Source: Clostridium sp. AM49-4BH (GTDB lineage: Bacteria; Bacillota; Clostridia; Lachnospirales; Lachnospiraceae). From it: a DNA stretch of 48,950 nt. Positions 45,961 through 48,950 of the stretch are shown here, piece by piece. The stretch's first letter is position 1; each line of letters opens with the position of its first letter. The notes under the pieces were generated by a model. That model worked only from the letters and a program-made list of their open reading frames with translations. It did not search any database and was not told the DNA's origin. Made by a program: the position numbers and the translations under genes. The DNA is taken from positions 1-48,950 of the forward strand of contig NZ_QUFB01000021.1 of assembly GCF_003478335.1 (NCBI RefSeq), in the 5' to 3' direction.

Positions 45961-45992
45961 TATGAAAAAGCATATAGTACAGTTTTTCATAT
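45960..45992 (+). terminator. AT-rich hairpin at the end of the dlt operon
   Basis: ATATGAAAAA / TTTTTCATAT inverted repeat spanning the stop codon of the preceding gene. No T-run beyond the stem, so terminator function is plausible but weak. Confidence 0.45.
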
Positions 45993-46041
45993 GGCAAATT
46001 TGTGCCTGTGGCCCAAAGTTTGCGGGATTAGAAAGGCATGA

Positions 46042-46775
46042 GTGATTGGTATGAAGAAAATAGGGATCATTGGGGGCCTCGGTCCGATGGCGACGGTATA
46101 TTATTTGGAGTTGCTTACACGAATGGTTGACACGATGGTTGATCAGGGGCATCCCCGTATATTGTTGCAAAGTATTTCAGACAGTCCGGATCGTACGGCA
46201 TATATAACAGGCAAGAGCACGCAAAGTCCGCTTCCATTGCTGGTAGAGACAGCCCGCAGTTTGCAGAATGCCGGAGCAGATTTTTTGACGATTCCCTGTG
46301 TGACGGCACATTATTTTTACGAACAGTTGACACAGGCAGTAGACATTCCCATTATCAATCTCGTGGAGGAGACGGCGGAGCAGCTCGCAGTTCGTGGTGC
46401 ACGCAAGGTAGGGATCTTAGCAACGACCGGAGTTCATCAGAGCGGAGTTTTGGCACAGGCGATCCGTGATCGGGGAATCGAGGTCTTATTGCTGGATCCG
46501 GACAGCAGAGAGCGACTGATGTACATTATTTATAAGCAGATCAAAGCCGGAAGACCTGCGGACTTGTCGGAATTTGAACAGATTGCGGAAAATATGTTGG
46601 CCAGCGGAGCAGACTGTCTTGTACTAGGATGCACGGAACTGCCGTTATTAAAGCGGGAGCGGAGCTTGCACAGCATGTGCGTACTAAGGAATTATTGGAA
46701 AACGATTGTTTGGATGTACTTGAAGTATTAGCGAAGCATGCTATCATCAACGCAGGGGCGAAGCTTAAAAAGTAA
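46042..46775 (+). pseudogene. Aspartate/glutamate racemase gene with a -1 frameshift near its 3' end
   Basis: The N-terminal part is a clear Asp/Glu racemase: KKIGIIGGLGPMATVYY, first catalytic Cys in TIPCVTAHYFYE and second in LVLGCTELPLL. After that the frame reads a 26-residue tail (KRERSLHSMC...) unlike the family. From 46644 the -1 frame instead encodes VIKAGAELAQHVRTKEL... and ...LEVLAKHAIINAGAKLKK to a stop at 46773-46775, the expected racemase C-terminus (CTELP-VIKAG). One base appears missing, for example a G in CCGG. Uncorrected, translation ends at 46731. The start is GTG 46042 (GAAAGG at 5 nt) or ATG 46051. Mutation or sequence error cannot be told apart here. Confidence 0.85.
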
Positions 46776-46855
46776 AAATTAGAAAAACAATACTTGCGGA
46801 TGAGGATATCATATACTAAAATTATTGTAGTGACAGAAAATACAGGAGGAAGATC

Positions 46856-47455
46856 ATGGAAATTGTATGTTTAGATTTAGAGGGTGTGTTGGTACCGGAG
46901 ATTTGGATCGCATTTAGTGAGGCAACCGGTATTCCGGAGTTAAAAAGAACGACCAGAGATGAGCCGGATTATGATAAGCTGATGAATTATCGATTAGATA
47001 TTCTTCGTGAGCATGGACTTGGTCTGAAAGAAATTCAGGAGACGATCGCGGGCATTGATCCGCTGCCGGGTGCGAAAGAGTTCTTGGACGAGCTTCGCAG
47101 CCTGACACAGGTTATTATTATCAGTGATACGTTTTCACAGTTTGCAGGACCTCTTATGAAGAAACTTGGTTATCCGACCATTTTCTGTAATGAACTCATT
47201 GTTGCAGAGGACGGAGAGATTACAGGATTTAAGATGCGTTGTGAGCAGTCTAAGTTGACAACAGTGAAGGCATTGCAATCTATCGGATATGATACGATCG
47301 CAAGTGGTGACAGTCATAATGATCTTGGCATGATCCTGGCAAGTAAGGCGGGATTTTTGTTCAAGAGTACGGATGCGATAAAGAAAGAGTATCCACAACT
47401 TCCGGCATATGAGACGTATGAGGAATTGATGGCAGCGATCAAAGAAGTTATCTAA
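46856..47455 (+). CDS. thrH: Bifunctional phosphoserine phosphatase / homoserine phosphotransferase
   Basis: A 199-residue HAD-superfamily enzyme closely matching ThrH of Pseudomonas in length and sequence. HAD motif I is CLDLEGVLVPEIWIAF (nucleophile Asp near residue 7), motif II Ser is in IIISDTFSQFAGPL, and motif IV is IASGDSHNDLGM. ThrH removes phosphate from phosphoserine and can pass it to homoserine, linking serine and threonine synthesis. The ribosome binding site is AGGAGG. A possible promoter (TTGCGG-17-TAAAAT, 46794-46822) precedes it. A serine acetyltransferase gene follows on the opposite strand. Confidence 0.95.
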   Translation: MEIVCLDLEGVLVPEIWIAFSEATGIPELKRTTRDEPDYDKLMNYRLDILREHGLGLKEIQETIAGIDPLPGAKEFLDELRSLTQVIIISDTFSQFAGPLMKKLGYPTIFCNELIVAEDGEITGFKMRCEQSKLTTVKALQSIGYDTIASGDSHNDLGMILASKAGFLFKSTDAIKKEYPQLPAYETYEELMAAIKEVI

Positions 47456-47528
47456 AAAGGTCTATATAGCTTTGCATGAAAGAGCGGAGAGCTTCGTGAT
47501 GTAGCGTGATAATATTAATGATGAAAAG

Positions 47529-47570
47529 AAAGAGATCGGTTCTGACGTAAAAATCAGAGCCGATCTCTTT
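47529..47570. terminator. Bidirectional terminator between thrH and epsC
   Basis: An almost perfect inverted repeat (AAAGAGATCGG-T-TCTGA with its complement) in the gap between converging genes. The T-tract is better on the minus strand (TTTCTTTTC), but the structure can serve both. Confidence 0.75.
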
Positions 47571-47631
47571 GGATTAATAGGCGTGTTACCGTTTTGTAGT
47601 GTGAAAACAGTAATACGACGCCTTTATTATT

Positions 47632-48551
47632 TTAGTCAAATAAGTCTCCCAGTTTCTTTTCTCTTTTCTCGGTGAAAGTGAGTTCCGGACTGCTGACGCT
47701 GACGCGCGTGCCCGGTGCAACAGAAGAAGTGATAAATGCATTACCACCGATCACAGAACCTTTGCCGATCACAGTTTCGCCACCAAGAATAGAAGCACTG
47801 GAGTAGATCGTTACATTATCCTCAATCGTTGGGTGACGTTTTACATCACGAAGAAGCTGTCCGCTGCGTGTCGATAAAGCACCGAGTGTTACACCTTGAT
47901 AGATCTTGACATGATCGCCAATCTCTGTTGTTTCGCCGATAACAATACCGGTACCATGGTCAATAAAGAAGTATTCACCGATCACTGCACCCGGGTTGAT
48001 ATCAATACCGGTATGACCGTGCGCATACTCAGACATGATACGCGGAATGAAAGGAACTTTCAGGCGATACAGCTCATGCGCCATACGATATACAAAAATA
48101 GCAAACAGTCCCGGATAACAGAAGATGATCTCCTCCTTGGTCTTGGCGGCCGGATCGCCATCAAAAGCTGCTTGAACATCCTTTAACAGAAGCTGCTGGA
48201 TATGTGCGAAAGAAGAAAAGAACTGTTCACAGATTTCCTCGGTACGTTCCTTGATCTCTGTAAGATTTGCCTGTGACTTTGCTTCTCGGATCAGTGCAAA
48301 GCGGATCTGCTCAGACAACGTGTCATAGATCCGGATAATGTTGTGTCCTAAAAAGTATTCCGGAATCGTACGTTCCAAATGTTCCTTGTCAAAATAGCCC
48401 GGAAACATGATCTGGCGCAGCCCATGATAATGTGTATAACTGCATCTCGATTTGGGAGCTGATGCCCGCTTTCTATTGTAAATAAATCTTCCTGTTCGTA
48501 GTTATCGGCAATATCACCGATGATTTTTGATAATTTTTCTTCGGATAACAT
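47632..48551 (-). pseudogene. epsC: Serine O-acetyltransferase gene with a one-base frameshift
   Basis: Two minus-strand frames join into one serine acetyltransferase of about 305 residues. The first (from ATG at 48551, AAGGAGG upstream) encodes MLSEEKLSKIIGDIADNYEQ to NRDAVIHII. The second encodes GLRQIMFPGYFDKE onward, including the left-handed beta-helix core (GIDINPGAVIGEYFFIDHGTGIVIGETTEIGDHVKIYQG region). The frames meet at the CCC run at 48421-48423 (GGG on the coding strand); one extra G would restore ATC-ATG-GGG-CTG-CGC. The enzyme makes O-acetylserine for cysteine synthesis. A homopolymer sequencing error is a serious alternative to a true mutation. An internal ATG at 48408 could give a 258-residue form lacking the N-terminus. 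Confidence 0.88.
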
Positions 48552-48653
48552 GTGAAACCTCCTTATTATCATCGTAGTTCCATTTTGCAAAACCTATGAT
48601 AGCATATAATACAGGCTGTAGTCCAGTATATCGAATAATAAGTTTTTACACGA

Positions 48654-48825
48654 ACTTCCAATACCTCAAATTCCCCACAACCACATATTGCTTATTATGT
48701 CGATGGGTTAATTATATTTTGCAGCCGCGATATAGTGAGTCCTGCCATCAAGAAACTATAGCAATTGCTTTGCCGCAATTAGTTTTCGCAGTGATTTCTA
48801 GATTTTGTTGTCTCTGATGATTGAT
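48654..48825 (-). repeat. Dispersed intergenic element, copy B, upstream of epsC
   Basis: The complement of this block matches 38409-38579. Identical parts are 48791-48825 (35 nt) and 48680-48701 (22 nt). The inner AATTGC / GCAATT hairpin is perfect here and has one mismatch in copy A; the GCAG / CTGC stem is present in both. It lies about 100 nt upstream of the epsC start, in the leader orientation. Open frames across both copies (38632-38417 minus and 48596-48817 plus) share only their last eight residues, so the similarity is not explained by a protein. Confidence 0.8.
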
Positions 48826-48890
48826 TTACATGCCTTTCGGAAACTCGAAGTCCCGGAAGCAAGGTATTCATCATTTTTGAAAGGGACTTT

Positions 48891-48948
48891 GCGCTCGTCG
48901 TTACTTATGTCTCGTATTTCAGAGACATTAAGTAACGTAACGTAGCGC
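48891..48948. other. Long inverted repeat at the right window edge
   Basis: GTTACTTA-TGTCTC (48900-48913) pairs with GAGACA-TTAAGTAAC (48921-48935, one bulge), and GCGC at 48891-48894 can pair with GCGC at 48945-48948. No T-tract is present on either strand within the window. The rest of the 399-nt stretch beyond the epsC start holds copy B of the dispersed element and nothing else that I can support. Confidence 0.5.
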
Positions 48949-48950
48949 AT

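Overview
The window looks like the chromosome of a low-to-mid GC Gram-positive gut Clostridia, most likely Lachnospiraceae. The evidence is strong purine-rich ribosome binding sites, T-box and Mn-type riboswitches, a sporulation-type YyaC homologue, a DUF5711/LysM pair and a dlt-type cell-wall operon. It is mostly core genome. I see no insertion sequence, phage, CRISPR, tRNA or rRNA.

Layout. 208-3301: an ABC exporter operon (membrane-anchored unknown protein, two permeases, ATPase). 3531-5679: a secreted leucine-rich-repeat protein and a broken anchored-protein gene. 5797-7593: a lone L-fucose isomerase. 7787-12465: a MoxR / DUF58 / transglutaminase operon. 12621-16010: glycogen phosphorylase and an atypical phosphofructokinase. 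16106-18772: dnaX-ebfC-recR, running convergently into yyaC. 19801-22358: a LysM membrane protein and a DUF5711 protein, preceded by 45-bp tandem repeats. 22538-27175: rpsL-rpsG-fusA-tuf. 27546-28145: a lysine-rich secreted protein behind a near-perfect promoter. 28312-29565: a Dabb-domain protein and purC. 29655-32582: a yybP-ykoY (Mn2+) riboswitch and a P2-type cation ATPase. 32583-36232: a ferritin-like protein, an alpha-toroid protein, trpS and a PocR/MCP chimera. 36271-38359: a T-box leader and aspS. 38615-45960: a seven-gene envelope operon (TraX-like, FliB-like lysine methylase, DltA, DltC, DltB-like, DltD/SGNH-like, small lysine-rich secreted protein). 46042-48551: a frameshifted Asp/Glu racemase, thrH, and a frameshifted serine O-acetyltransferase (epsC/cysE).

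Most notable points. (1) A roughly 170-nt non-coding element occurs twice, upstream of traX and upstream of epsC, in the same orientation relative to the gene; a core fragment occurs a third time near 5695. (2) The aspS T-box reads an Asn codon (AAC), and the encoded AspRS carries the His typical of non-discriminating enzymes, which points to indirect Asn-tRNA synthesis. (3) The terminator for the dnaX-recR transcript lies inside an insertion in the opposing yyaC coding region. (4) A lysine-methylase homologue and a TraX-like protein are embedded in a D-alanylation operon that also encodes a lysine-rich secreted protein. (5) Three reading frames are broken by single-base changes (5173, about 46644, about 48421); these are either decay or sequence errors.
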